A DNA stretch of 23,620 nt. Source: CAYVFC01 sp964450715 (lineage in GTDB: Bacteria; Myxococcota_A; Polyangia; Polyangiales; JAFGIB01). The stretch covers positions 1-23,620 of the forward strand of contig CAYVFC010000127.1 in NCBI GenBank assembly GCA_964450715.1, written 5' to 3'. A program made the translations under genes and the position numbers. Positions 1 to 7,571 of the stretch are shown here, piece by piece; positions within the stretch are counted from its first letter, which is position 1; each line of letters begins with the position of its first letter. The notes below the pieces were generated by a model, which did not search any database, was not told the origin of the DNA, and worked only from the letters and a program-made list of their open reading frames with translations.

Positions 1-936
1 AGGCCGAGGCCGAGGCATCGCGGGCGACCCTGGAGGCGGAGGCGGCAAAAGCCGATTTGCAGGCCGAATCCGCCGCGCGCGCGCAGGCCGAGGCCGAGGT
101 GGCACGGGCGGTAGAGGAACGCGAGGCGGCCGAGCGCGCCGCGGCGGCCGCCCTAGAGCTCGCCGAGGCGCGAGCCGAGGCGGAAGCGGCAGCCGCGCGA
201 GCGGAGGCGGCCGCGGAAGCCGAAGCGCGGGCGCAGGCCGAGGCCGAGGCATCGCGGGCGACCCTGGAGGCGGAGGCGGCAAAAGCCGACTTGCAGGCGG
301 AGGCGGCTGCACGCGCCCGGGCGGAAGCGGAGGCCGCGCAAGCCATCCAGGAACGCGAGGAGGCCGAGCGAGCGGCAGCGGCGGCCGAGGAGCTGGCCGC
401 GGTGCGCTCGGAAGCAGAGGCCGCGGCCGCACGCAAGGAAGCGGCCGCCGAAGCCGAGGCGCGAGCGCAGGCCGAGGCCGAGGCCTCGCGGGCGACCCTG
501 GAAGCGGACGCCATTCGCGCGGATCTACAGGCCGAATCCGCGGCACGCGAGCGGGCAGAAGAAGAGATCGCGCGCGCGATCGAAGAGCGGGAGGCGGCCG
601 AGCGCGCGGCGGCCGAGGCCGAGGAATGGGCGGCGGCGCGTACCGCCGCGGAGGTGTCCGCGGTGAAGGCCGAGGCAGCAGCAGCGGCAGAAGCGCGCGT
701 ACGAGCGGAATCCACGGCAGCGGGCGCGATACGGGAAGCGGAAGCCATTCGTACCAGTTTGCAGGCTGAAGCCGCGGCGCGAACGCGGGCAGAGGCCGAG
801 ATCGCCCGCGTCGTTCAGGAAAGGGAAGCGGCCAAACGCGCGGCGGTTGAGGCCGAGCAGTGGGCGGCGGCGCAGCGAGCGGCCGAGGCGGCTGCCGGAC
901 GCGAAGAGGTGGACGCGGCGCGAGAGGAAGCCGCCA
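1..936 (+). repeat. In-gene tandem repeats, 234-bp period
   Basis: The block beginning AGGCCGAGGCCGAGGC starts at positions 1, 235 and 469, an exact 234-bp (78-codon) period, with a degenerate fourth unit near 703. Units 1 and 2 are nearly identical over their first 60 bases, while units 3 and 4 diverge progressively. This suggests recent duplication at the 5' side. The repeats encode the coiled coil. Confidence 0.85.
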
Positions 937-1796
937 GCGCCAGGGCGGTAGCGCTCAGCGCCCAGGCGCGGGCCGAACAGGCCTCACGGCAGGCGCAGTC
1001 CGCGGAAGCCGCGCGCCTCGCAGCCGAGAAGGCGCGCGTCGAGGCCGAGGTCGCACGTGAGCGCGCCGAGGAAGAGCTGCGCGCCTCACAACGCCCCCCA
1101 CCTCTTGCACCGGCAGGCTCTGACGCGGCTATCCCGGGGCTGTTTGCCGCGCCGTCCACGCCGCCGCCGTCCCCGGGCTTTCCGCCGGCACCCGCAACCG
1201 CCGATTCGCCGGCGGCCGACGACGCCGATCTGCGTGCGATGAAAGGCAGCACCCGTAGGCTACCGGGATTCTTGCTCGATCGTCGTGTACAGATCGGCGG
1301 GACGGTTGCGCTGGCGCTATCGGCGGCGCTGATCGCTTTCATCTTCGTATCGAGCGAGCCCGCCCCGGGGTCATCCGCTTCCGATACAGCGACGAGGAAA
1401 ACGGCGGCAGAGTCCGTGCGAAAGGCGAGCGAGGCGCAGACGACCTCTAAGAAACGGCGCTCGAGGCCCCGGGTGATTATGCTCTCCGGCCAGCTGCGCA
1501 TCTCGGGCGGCACGCTACCCCGGGCGACGACCGTGTCCTCGCTCAGGAAAAACCTGCCGGCGCTCAGGCGCTGCTACAAGCAAGCCCTCAAGCGCAAGCC
1601 TGCCCTTTCCGGACGCCTGGTATACACCATGCAAGTCAAAACCAATGGCCGCCCCTCCGGCGTCAAGAAGTCGAGGGGCACGATTTCCGACAAACGCCTG
1701 ATCCGGTGCGGCGCAGACGTGCTGGGCAAGGCCCGCTTCGCGAGACCGAAGAAACGCGCCGCGCGCGTCACCGCCCCGTTCTCCTTCCAGCGGTAG
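3..1796 (+). CDS. Giant Ala/Glu coiled-coil membrane protein with AgmX/TonB-like C-terminal domain (5' partial)
   Basis: The reading frame is open to the left window edge and the repeat pattern continues there, so the true start lies upstream; the first internal start-like codon (TTG at 57) is not a real start. Counting from position 57, residues 1-340 are an Ala/Glu/Arg-rich coiled coil made of about four 78-residue repeats. Next come a Pro-rich segment (345-385), one membrane helix (about 410-431), a basic linker, and a C-terminal domain from about 475 to 579. That domain has the pattern LRKNLPALRRCYKQAL ... SGRLVYTMQV ... IRCG ... APFSF. This resembles the AgmX/PglI C-terminal (TonB-like) domain of Myxococcota proteins, where it is linked to gliding and envelope functions. 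Topology is probably cytoplasmic coiled coil, inner-membrane helix and periplasmic C-terminus. The specific role is unknown. Confidence 0.85.
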   Translation, partial: AEAEASRATLEAEAAKADLQAESAARAQAEAEVARAVEEREAAERAAAAALELAEARAEAEAAAARAEAAAEAEARAQAEAEASRATLEAEAAKADLQAEAAARARAEAEAAQAIQEREEAERAAAAAEELAAVRSEAEAAAARKEAAAEAEARAQAEAEASRATLEADAIRADLQAESAARERAEEEIARAIEEREAAERAAAEAEEWAAARTAAEVSAVKAEAAAAAEARVRAESTAAGAIREAEAIRTSLQAEAAARTRAEAEIARVVQEREAAKRAAVEAEQWAAAQRAAEAAAGREEVDAAREEAASARAVALSAQARAEQASRQAQSAEAARLAAEKARVEAEVARERAEEELRASQRPPPLAPAGSDAAIPGLFAAPSTPPPSPGFPPAPATADSPAADDADLRAMKGSTRRLPGFLLDRRVQIGGTVALALSAALIAFIFVSSEPAPGSSASDTATRKTAAESVRKASEAQTTSKKRRSRPRVIMLSGQLRISGGTLPRATTVSSLRKNLPALRRCYKQALKRKPALSGRLVYTMQVKTNGRPSGVKKSRGTISDKRLIRCGADVLGKARFARPKKRAARVTAPFSFQR

Positions 1797-2560
1797 ATCG
1801 GTCTAGAAGTCGTATATAGGACCGGCTCTATTCTCATTATCCGGGGCCGGGCGCGTATCCGTCGCCCGGGGTCTCTTCGGGCTCGCTCCCGAAGAGCAGG
1901 GTCGGGGCTTCCATCCTTGCATGGCTCGTCCTCGCCGCAGCTCTCGCCGATCGCCTTTCGATCCTGGCAGCTGGCCGAGGGCAGCTGACCGGGTTGCGCC
2001 TCCTCGCGCCGGCAGTACAGGTCCTCGCCGCAGAGCCGGATCGGTTCCCCCGGTATCGTGAATCCGTCCGAGCAGGGCTCTCCCTTACCCTGATAGGCCA
2101 TACAGACCCGATCGCCCTCTTCGTTCTGGCCGCAGAAGAGAGCCTCGGCGCAGACGCCGGTACAGGCCTCCCCTTCCCCGGGAATGGCCCTGCACTTGCG
2201 GTCCGGTCCGCAGTAGGCGTCTCCCTTGCACTCGAAATCGGCCAGGCAGTCCGAGCCCACCGCCTGTCGGGCTAGGATCAGCCCTTCGTGGCAGGCTTCC
2301 TCGTACCCCGGACTGCCCATAACCAAGGGAAAACACCCCTGCTCACCCACCAGCAACTGCTGGAGACAGGCGTTCACGCCTTCGGCGTCTACCTCCACGT
2401 GCGCTACCTCCGGATCCAGCGCCCGCAAAAGAAGCGCGATACCGTTCTCGCAGACCAACTCCAAATCTTGCCTGCACCGCTCCTCGGTGGTGGAGAGCTC
2501 TAGCCCGAGCGCCGCCTCGATCTGCTGTCCGGTACAACATCCAAAGATGTTGAAGCACAT
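1574..2560 (-). CDS. Cys-rich secreted-type protein, probably frameshifted at the 3' end and lacking its signal peptide
   Basis: The first ~225 residues form a coherent Cys-rich protein: an N-terminal four-Cys helical module (CFNIFGCC ... ERC ... LVC) and then repeated short Cys knots (CLADFECKGDAYCGPDRKC, CGEDLYC, CGEDEPC). This is a pattern common in myxobacterial secreted proteins of unknown function. The last ~110 residues lie antisense to the conserved C-terminal domain of the upstream convergent gene and look non-coding. A one-base shift near 1888-1912 would lead instead to an acidic tail ending at a TAA at 1837-1839, which is the likely native end. At the 5' side there is no signal peptide. 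The frame stays open for 46 codons above the ATG, without any ATG/GTG/TTG, up to the stop codon of the SGNH gene, and those codons include two more Cys that fit the module. It may be a decaying pseudogene or carry assembly errors. Confidence 0.6.
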   Translation of the reverse strand: MCFNIFGCCTGQQIEAALGLELSTTEERCRQDLELVCENGIALLLRALDPEVAHVEVDAEGVNACLQQLLVGEQGCFPLVMGSPGYEEACHEGLILARQAVGSDCLADFECKGDAYCGPDRKCRAIPGEGEACTGVCAEALFCGQNEEGDRVCMAYQGKGEPCSDGFTIPGEPIRLCGEDLYCRREEAQPGQLPSASCQDRKAIGESCGEDEPCKDGSPDPALRERARRDPGRRIRARPRIMRIEPVLYTTSRPIYRWKENGAVTRAARFFGLAKRALPSTSAPHRIRRLSEIVPLDFLTPEGRPLVLTCMVYTRRPERAGLRLRACL

Positions 2561-2698
2561 GACCCTGGCGATCTCGGTACAGAGTTTCTGGTGCGCCGTC
2601 TCCCTCTCCCTTGCCTGATCGCCGCAACGGAGACCGGTAGGGACGCGAGACGAAAACCGGTTCTTCGCGGTATCGATCGCCCCCGGTTTCCGCCCGGG

Positions 2699-3790
2699 CT
2701 ACTGGTAGACGGTAACTCCGTTGGCGCAGTTGTCTTCCATCGCCTCCCACATCAGCTGCGCGATCACCTCGGAGCAGCTTCTCGAAGGGTGGATGCCGTC
2801 GGGCCCGATGGGCGCGGGCAGAGCGCCGCAACCCGCCCGGGTGTCGATGAAGGAGCAGTCGATCAGCTGCTGATCTTCGCAGGCTTCCCTCGCCGCCGGA
2901 TAGACAGCGTCCAGAACATCGTTAAGGGAGGGGTTGTTGATATGAGGATAAAAGAAATAAATAACTTCCTGCACCCCAGCGGCGGCCGAGGTCTCCATCA
3001 GGCGCTGGGAGGCGGCGATAGCGTCGTTGACCGTGATCTCGCAGATCGATCCCGGAGTGAAACCCGTCATGGCGCAGGTCGGATCGCCGATCAGGACGTC
3101 GTTGCCGCCGCCGGTCATGAGAACCGTCTGGATCGGGCCCGCCGGAACCGCCATCAGGCTGAACTGATCGGGGATGGTAACGTTGATGCCCTTCACCATC
3201 CCGGCGCCGCTCAGGTAATAGGTTCTGGTAATGTCCTGCCCGGCGTACTGCTCCAGAAACATGGTGATGTCGCCCGTCCACGCCAGGTACGAGTCACCGA
3301 TCATGACCGACTTGCTGTAGTCGCCGCTGCACCGGTCCGGAATGATCGTGCCCACCGCGACCGCACCGCCCGCTCCCGCCTGACCGCCGCTGCCGGCCGC
3401 CGCGGCGCCGCCGGTTCCCCCATCCACCGCACCGCCGGTTCCGCCCGTAAACGACCCTCCGGATCCGGCAGCAACGTCGACCTGTGTCCCGCCCGAGCCT
3501 CCCGAAGGAGGAATATCCATCCCGGCGCTTCCACCGCTGTTACCGCCCTGGTCGCTCTCGCCGGTTCCGCCGGTTCCGGCACCTCCGGGCTCGGCCACGG
3601 CTCCACCCGAGCCGCCGTATGCGAACGGATCGTAGCCCATGCCGGCTACGGGACCACTCCCCGCCGTGTTGCCGTTCGGATCGCCCGCTCCTACCGGCTC
3701 TCCGACACAACCGAGCGCAACCGCTCCGTTGGCTGCAAAAACCGCCATAATATTGAACAGATACCCGATCTCACCACGCGTTCGGCCCAT
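2699..3790 (-). CDS. SGNH/GDSL-family hydrolase lipoprotein
   Basis: A 363-residue predicted lipoprotein. A hydrophobic signal ends in the lipobox VALGC with Cys28, followed by a Gly/Ser/Thr-rich linker to about residue 145 and then a catalytic domain. SGNH blocks are visible: GDSY with nucleophile Ser167, GGND with Asn230 (block III), and DGIHP with Asp331 and His334 (block V). The family hydrolyses esters (lipids, acetylated polysaccharides and similar); the substrate here is unknown. The start is supported by AAGGAG seven bases before the ATG. It would be exported, lipidated at Cys28 and displayed in the outer membrane, with the linker as spacer. It lies just upstream of the damaged Cys-rich gene on the same strand, and the two could once have been co-transcribed. 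Confidence 0.85.
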   Translation of the reverse strand: MGRTRGEIGYLFNIMAVFAANGAVALGCVGEPVGAGDPNGNTAGSGPVAGMGYDPFAYGGSGGAVAEPGGAGTGGTGESDQGGNSGGSAGMDIPPSGGSGGTQVDVAAGSGGSFTGGTGGAVDGGTGGAAAAGSGGQAGAGGAVAVGTIIPDRCSGDYSKSVMIGDSYLAWTGDITMFLEQYAGQDITRTYYLSGAGMVKGINVTIPDQFSLMAVPAGPIQTVLMTGGGNDVLIGDPTCAMTGFTPGSICEITVNDAIAASQRLMETSAAAGVQEVIYFFYPHINNPSLNDVLDAVYPAAREACEDQQLIDCSFIDTRAGCGALPAPIGPDGIHPSRSCSEVIAQLMWEAMEDNCANGVTVYQ

Positions 3791-3974
3791 GGGATTTCTC
3801 CTTGTCGCGCCTCTACCGTATCGAGGCAGGCTGGGTCAGATTCCTGGGATCCAAGAAATCCCCGTCGTTCAATTCACTGCACCGACATTGTGCAGATTTT
3901 CAACAACACTTGGGGCCACACATCGTGTCTCGTGGAGACAATTTCGTTCCGCAATATGCGGGGGGCTCACTTTA

Positions 3975-4140
3975 CTAGAAGTGGTTTAAAAACCCCCGAC
4001 CGAGTATTTAGGAGCGCGGCGGCCCCAGCTGCAAGGCGCGCCGACGCAGGAATAACGGTGTTATTTCGAGGAGGCGCAACGCCGCAGATGGGGCCGCCCC
4101 GCCCGAAAGACGACGGGAGGGGTTTTGAAACCACTTCTAG
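3975..4140 (+). repeat. Palindromic element, type A copy 1
   Basis: A 166-bp element. Its terminal 22-bp inverted repeats (3975-3996 and 4119-4140) match at 21 of 22 positions (CTAGAAGTGGTTT at the left end). Inside are the conserved core boxes GCAAGGCGCGCCGACG and TATTTCGAGGAGGCGCAACG, flanked by a perfect stem GCGGCCCC/GGGGCCGC. The core matches elements at 18291-18449 and 23423-23578, but the terminal arms are unrelated to theirs. No transposase is encoded. MITE-like, or a structured RNA/DNA element. Confidence 0.75.
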
Positions 4141-4327
4141 CCCCCCATATTTATCCGACGAATACGAGCAAGGCGAAGCGGCGACCCCGCTTTCTTTTCC
4201 CTTCCGTCCCCTGGAGACAACCGGATAACCCTTGGTGCCATTACCGATGTTCCACGTTCGCATTTTTTCGGCTGACGCCCTAAATATTCAACCCTTCTAT
4301 TCTATATCTCTCCACGCGGAATATGCG

Positions 4328-4414
4328 ACATACGGATTGGTATTTCGGATAGCTGCTTAATATCATCTTGCTCGGAAAGCCTACATACGGACCAGTATTT
4401 CAGATAGCTGCTTG
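4328..4414 (+). repeat. Imperfect 32-bp direct repeat
   Basis: Units at 4328-4359 and 4383-4414 share ACATACGGA, GTATTTC and GATAGCTGCTT, with about four mismatches in 32 and a 55-bp spacing. They lie upstream of the CAP lipoprotein gene and could be paired protein-binding sites or a small duplication. Confidence 0.5.
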
Positions 4415-4430
4415 ATCTAGAAGCCATTTC

Positions 4431-4478
4431 ATGACCCTATCTAGGGAGTCCCTCGATCGGGTCATTCTGCTATAAAAT
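4431..4478 (+). promoter_or_regulatory. Nested palindrome next to a candidate -10 box, upstream of the CAP lipoprotein gene
   Basis: ATGACCC (4431-4437) is mirrored by GGGTCAT (4459-4465), with an inner inverted repeat AGGGA/TCCCT (4443-4447/4449-4453). Five bases further on is TATAAAAT (4471-4478), a plausible -10 element. There is no good -35, so activator binding to the palindrome is a reasonable guess. Transcription would begin about 75 bases before the ATG at 4560. Confidence 0.35.
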
Positions 4479-4559
4479 GTAAAAGTTGCTGGACCAGCGG
4501 CTTGTACGGATAGGCAAGCAGCGATACAGTACCGAAGGTTCACAACGGGGAAGGCTTTT

Positions 4560-5882
4560 ATGGATGTTCGTCGTCGGGTGGCCCTGTGGGTGGGCTGCGT
4601 TGGGCTCGTATTCTGCTTCGCTATCCTCGAAGCGTGCGATGGAGCGGTTTCGACCAACTTTGAACCTTCGTATGCTGGCGCGGGCGGCGCCGCTGGACAG
4701 TGGCCCCCGCCGAGCTGGCCCGATCCGACCCTGACGGCTGGCACGGGATCGACGCCGTTCGACCTACAGGCCGGCACCGGCGGCGTGCAGACGATCGGCG
4801 CTGGCGCGGGTGGTGTCTATACCGACCCGACGGCGGGATTCGAAGCGGGAGTTGCCGGCGCCGCGGGCATGGAGGACGAGCCGGTAGCGCAAGCGGGCGT
4901 TGGCGAGGCAGGTACCCAAGCCGGTGCAGGCGGCGGGGGTACGGGCGCGGCGGGAATCGGTGGGGCAGCAGGCGCTGCAGGTACGGCCGGCGCCGCAGGT
5001 ACGGCCGCTACCGGTGGCAGCGACGAGCCGATCACGATAGACGCATGCGCGCCCCCGCCAGCGGGCGCGTCCGCCAAGGCGATCGAAGCCTGGACGCTTG
5101 TCAACGAACATCGCCTGGCGGCCGGCGCGGGCTGCATCAACCTGGTACCCGAGCTCATCGCCTCGGCGCAGGCCCACTGCGACTACATGGCGCTGAACGC
5201 GGGCAACGCGGCCTGCGATGCGGGCGCGCACGGCGAAGTGGCTGGCTGTTTGGGATTCACCGGCACGGACGTACAGTCGCGCGAGATCGCCGCCGGTTAT
5301 CCGCGCGCGCTCGCCTACACCGAGGTGGCGAACAGCTACGGCGACAACCCGACCGCGGCCGTGCCGAGCTGGATCGACACGGTCTGGCACCGCATCCCGG
5401 TGCTCGATCCATGGACCACCGACATGGGCTGGGGTGGCGGTCCGGATTGCGATGTCATCGACTTCGGACGAGGCAACGACGCGCTCTTGGTCCCGGCCGA
5501 CACCATCGTCGTCTATCCCTACGACGGACAAATCGACGTGCCGCCAGCCTTCTCCGGATGGGAGGGACCGGCACCGCCCGCTCCGCCCGGCGGCTGGCCG
5601 AGCGCCTATCCCATCAACATCTACGCTCAGAACCTCAGCGTTACCGAGCACGTGGTGATGCGGGACGACGACGCCATCCCGCTCGAGCACCTGTGGCTGG
5701 ACTACAACGCTCCCGAGGTCGGCAACTTGAGGAACTACTTCACCAACACCGCGTTTCTCTACGGCGCGCCCTTCGAGCTTCTCACCACCTATCGCGTGCG
5801 TATCTCCGGTACCTACTCCGGCGGCAGCTTCACCAGGGAGTGGACCTTCACCACCGGCGCGACGCGCCCCTGGGGCACCTGA
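4560..5882 (+). CDS. CAP (SCP-like) domain lipoprotein
   Basis: 440 residues. The N-terminal hydrophobic segment ends at LEAC (Cys26). The Glu at -2 is unusual for a lipobox, so lipidation is likely but not certain. Residues 35-160 are a Gly/Ala-rich linker. From about 173 to 320 comes a CAP/SCP-like domain: a helix IEAWTLVNEHR, HCDYM with His206, and WIDTVWHRIPVLDP (Trp271, His277) followed by GWGGG. The last ~100 residues (about 340-440) form a beta-rich module ending TREWTFTTG, like bacterial Ig-type add-on domains found after CAP domains. CAP proteins are extracellular; bacterial functions are mostly unknown. GGGGAAGG precedes the ATG. GACGCC/GGCGTC just after the stop could form a weak hairpin but has no T-run. 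Confidence 0.8.
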   Translation: MDVRRRVALWVGCVGLVFCFAILEACDGAVSTNFEPSYAGAGGAAGQWPPPSWPDPTLTAGTGSTPFDLQAGTGGVQTIGAGAGGVYTDPTAGFEAGVAGAAGMEDEPVAQAGVGEAGTQAGAGGGGTGAAGIGGAAGAAGTAGAAGTAATGGSDEPITIDACAPPPAGASAKAIEAWTLVNEHRLAAGAGCINLVPELIASAQAHCDYMALNAGNAACDAGAHGEVAGCLGFTGTDVQSREIAAGYPRALAYTEVANSYGDNPTAAVPSWIDTVWHRIPVLDPWTTDMGWGGGPDCDVIDFGRGNDALLVPADTIVVYPYDGQIDVPPAFSGWEGPAPPAPPGGWPSAYPINIYAQNLSVTEHVVMRDDDAIPLEHLWLDYNAPEVGNLRNYFTNTAFLYGAPFELLTTYRVRISGTYSGGSFTREWTFTTGATRPWGT

Positions 5883-5928
5883 CGCCCCCCCCGGCGTCCC
5901 GTTGCCCCTTGAATCGGGTCGCCCCGGC

Positions 5929-6195
5929 TCAGGCGCCGGCGTCCTCGTCCACGCCCGCGTCGTCCGTGCCCTCGCCTCCGCCGACGCCGCCGGTGTCGCC
6001 GCCGACGCCGCCGGTATCGCCGCCATCTCCGCCCGTACCGCCGGCGTCCAGGCCGCCGTCTGCCACTTCGCCACCGGCGCCGCCCTCTCCGCCTCCATCG
6101 TCGGAGTCGCTGGAGCACCCGGCCGAGACCGTCACCAGTACCAGGGCGGCGGCAAGCGCCATCAGTATCGAAAAGAGCTTATTGCCAAGCGTCAT
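5929..6195 (-). CDS. Small Asp/Gly-rich lipoprotein, linker only
   Basis: 88 residues starting at the ATG (5'-end at 6195), which is preceded by a strong AAAGGAGG. A longer frame upstream lacks this signal and would add a non-secreted N-terminus, so I reject it. A classic signal peptide ends in VSAGC (Cys27). The remaining ~60 residues are almost entirely Gly, Asp, Val, Thr and Ala (GGVGGDTGGVGG-type repeats) with no folded domain. It looks like the anchor and spacer of its larger neighbours without a cargo domain. It is convergent with the CAP gene (46-bp gap). Function unknown. Confidence 0.7.
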   Translation of the reverse strand: MTLGNKLFSILMALAAALVLVTVSAGCSSDSDDGGGEGGAGGEVADGGLDAGGTGGDGGDTGGVGGDTGGVGGGEGTDDAGVDEDAGA

Positions 6196-6629
6196 GTCCC
6201 TTTCCTCCTTTAATAAAGCCAACCAAATACTTCCGTCTCCCTGGGAATCGGGCGCACCTTTCCCTCGCCGCGCCGGTTTCCTCGCAATCCGCCCCCTTTT
6301 CGCTCGCACGACCGGCCGCCTGGACGTCCTTTACCGGACGTCTCCTTGTCTGAAATCTTCTCTACTAGTTGCCTTACCCTTCCCGTATTCCCGTTGTCCC
6401 GAGCTCCTTATTTACCTTGGTTTCAACAATCTATACTACCGTCTATACCGCTGTAAATATCTGCAAGAACGATGCCACCCGTTCTTCGCCGAAAAACCCT
6501 GTAATTCCGTCTACCCGATTGTTAACACCGCGACATCCCTGTCATGCGCCCTCATGTCGCCCCATGTAGGCAAAAGGCGAAAAAGGGGTATGGGTTGTCA
6601 GAAGAGGGCCTTGTGAGTACTACCGGCTC
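6196..6629. other. 434-bp intergenic region between divergent genes
   Basis: I see no gene here. The sequence is pyrimidine-rich on the plus strand. Two short perfect hairpins are present: GACGTCC/GGACGTC (6323-6329 with 6336-6342) and AAGAACG/CGTTCTT (6465-6471 with 6480-6486). They could be regulatory sites for the small lipoprotein or the SDR gene; neither has a T-run typical of a terminator. Confidence 0.4.
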
Positions 6630-7538
6630 ATGGCCATCAAGAACCTTGCGGAGCGAAAGTGCCTCATCACCGGCGCTGCCAGCGGTATCGGTCGCGCGGT
6701 AGCGCGCGACGCGGCGAAGCTGGGCGCACAGCTGTACCTCACCGACATCAACGCCGAGGGGCTGGCAGCGGTCGTACAGGAGTTGCGGGCGGCCGGGGGC
6801 TCCGTAGGCGACCATCGCGCGCTGGACGTAGCGCAATACGACCAGGTGAAGGCATGGGCCGACGAGCTGAACCAGCGGGTCGGCGCCATGGACGTGGTGA
6901 TGAACGTCGCCGGCATCGCCATCTGGGGCGAGATCCAGTACCTCGAACACCACCAGTGGCGGCGCGTGATCGATATCAACCTGATGGGACCGATTCACGT
7001 CCTCGAATGCTTCGTACCGGCTATGGTCACGGCCCGGCGCGGCGGTCACATCGTCAACGTGGCCTCGGCTGCCGGTTTGTTTCCCCTTCCCTGGCACGGA
7101 CCGTACAGCGCCAGCAAGTTCGGTTTACGGGGCGTATCGGAAGTGCTGCGCCAGGATCTGCGGCGCTACGGTATCGGCGTCAGCCTGGTATGCCCCGGCG
7201 CGGTCAATACCGGGATGGTGAAAAGCGTCGAGATAGCCGGGGTGGACATGACCCAGCCGCTGGTCCTGAGCTGGAAGAAGCGTTTCGAGAAGCTCGCGGT
7301 CAGACCGGAAAAGGTGTCGCGCGCCATCATCCGCGCGGTCAAGGCCAATCGCTTCTGGGTGTTCACATCGTTTGACATCTGGATCGGCTACTGGTTCAAG
7401 CGCCTGTTCTCTCCGCCCTTCTACCTGTTCATGCGCGTCATGAACGACCAGTTCCAGCGCTTCGCCCGCAAGGCCGGCAGGCCGGAAGCGAGACGGCTCA
7501 CGGGCGGGGCGGAAGCCCCCGCCGTCCCGCCCGAATGA
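6630..7538 (+). CDS. SDR-family oxidoreductase
   Basis: 302 residues with the full classical short-chain dehydrogenase/reductase set: nucleotide-binding TGAASGIG (14-21), NVAG around residue 91, catalytic Ser146 (VASAAG), and YSASK with Tyr159 and Lys163, followed by CPGAVNT. The acidic residue in YLTDIN after strand 2 suggests NAD(H) preference. The C-terminus (from about residue 240) has a hydrophobic and basic stretch, FWVFTSFDIWIGYWFKRLFS, seen in membrane-associated SDRs that act on lipids or other hydrophobic substrates. The substrate is unknown. The ATG lacks a clear ribosome-binding site. It is convergent with the Myxo-repeat gene (33-bp gap) and has no pathway neighbours. Confidence 0.9.
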   Translation: MAIKNLAERKCLITGAASGIGRAVARDAAKLGAQLYLTDINAEGLAAVVQELRAAGGSVGDHRALDVAQYDQVKAWADELNQRVGAMDVVMNVAGIAIWGEIQYLEHHQWRRVIDINLMGPIHVLECFVPAMVTARRGGHIVNVASAAGLFPLPWHGPYSASKFGLRGVSEVLRQDLRRYGIGVSLVCPGAVNTGMVKSVEIAGVDMTQPLVLSWKKRFEKLAVRPEKVSRAIIRAVKANRFWVFTSFDIWIGYWFKRLFSPPFYLFMRVMNDQFQRFARKAGRPEARRLTGGAEAPAVPPE

Positions 7539-7571
7539 CGACGCGGGTCCGGAGACGGGCGCTGTCGAACG

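Larger units (their letters stand above)
3791..4559. other. 769-bp intergenic region, no convincing gene
   Basis: This region separates the divergent SGNH and CAP lipoprotein genes. It holds a 166-bp palindromic element, a diverged 32-bp direct repeat and a candidate operator/promoter (listed separately). Open frames here are low-quality and cross the palindrome. The stretch 4255-4500 is clearly more AT-rich than the surroundings, consistent with regulatory DNA. Confidence 0.6.

Noticed and set aside
2591..4228. Long plus-strand open frame (545 codons) over the SGNH gene
   Set aside because: It is the antisense of the SGNH hydrolase, which has clear catalytic motifs and a ribosome-binding site. 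The frame is Arg/Gly/His-rich without domains and runs through the palindromic element.
4764..6098. Long minus-strand open frame (444 codons) over the CAP gene
   Set aside because: Antisense of a well-supported CAP lipoprotein; composition typical of high-GC shadow frames.
4700..6616. Plus-strand open frame of 638 codons
   Set aside because: Arg-rich frameshadow of the CAP gene that also runs across the convergent small lipoprotein.
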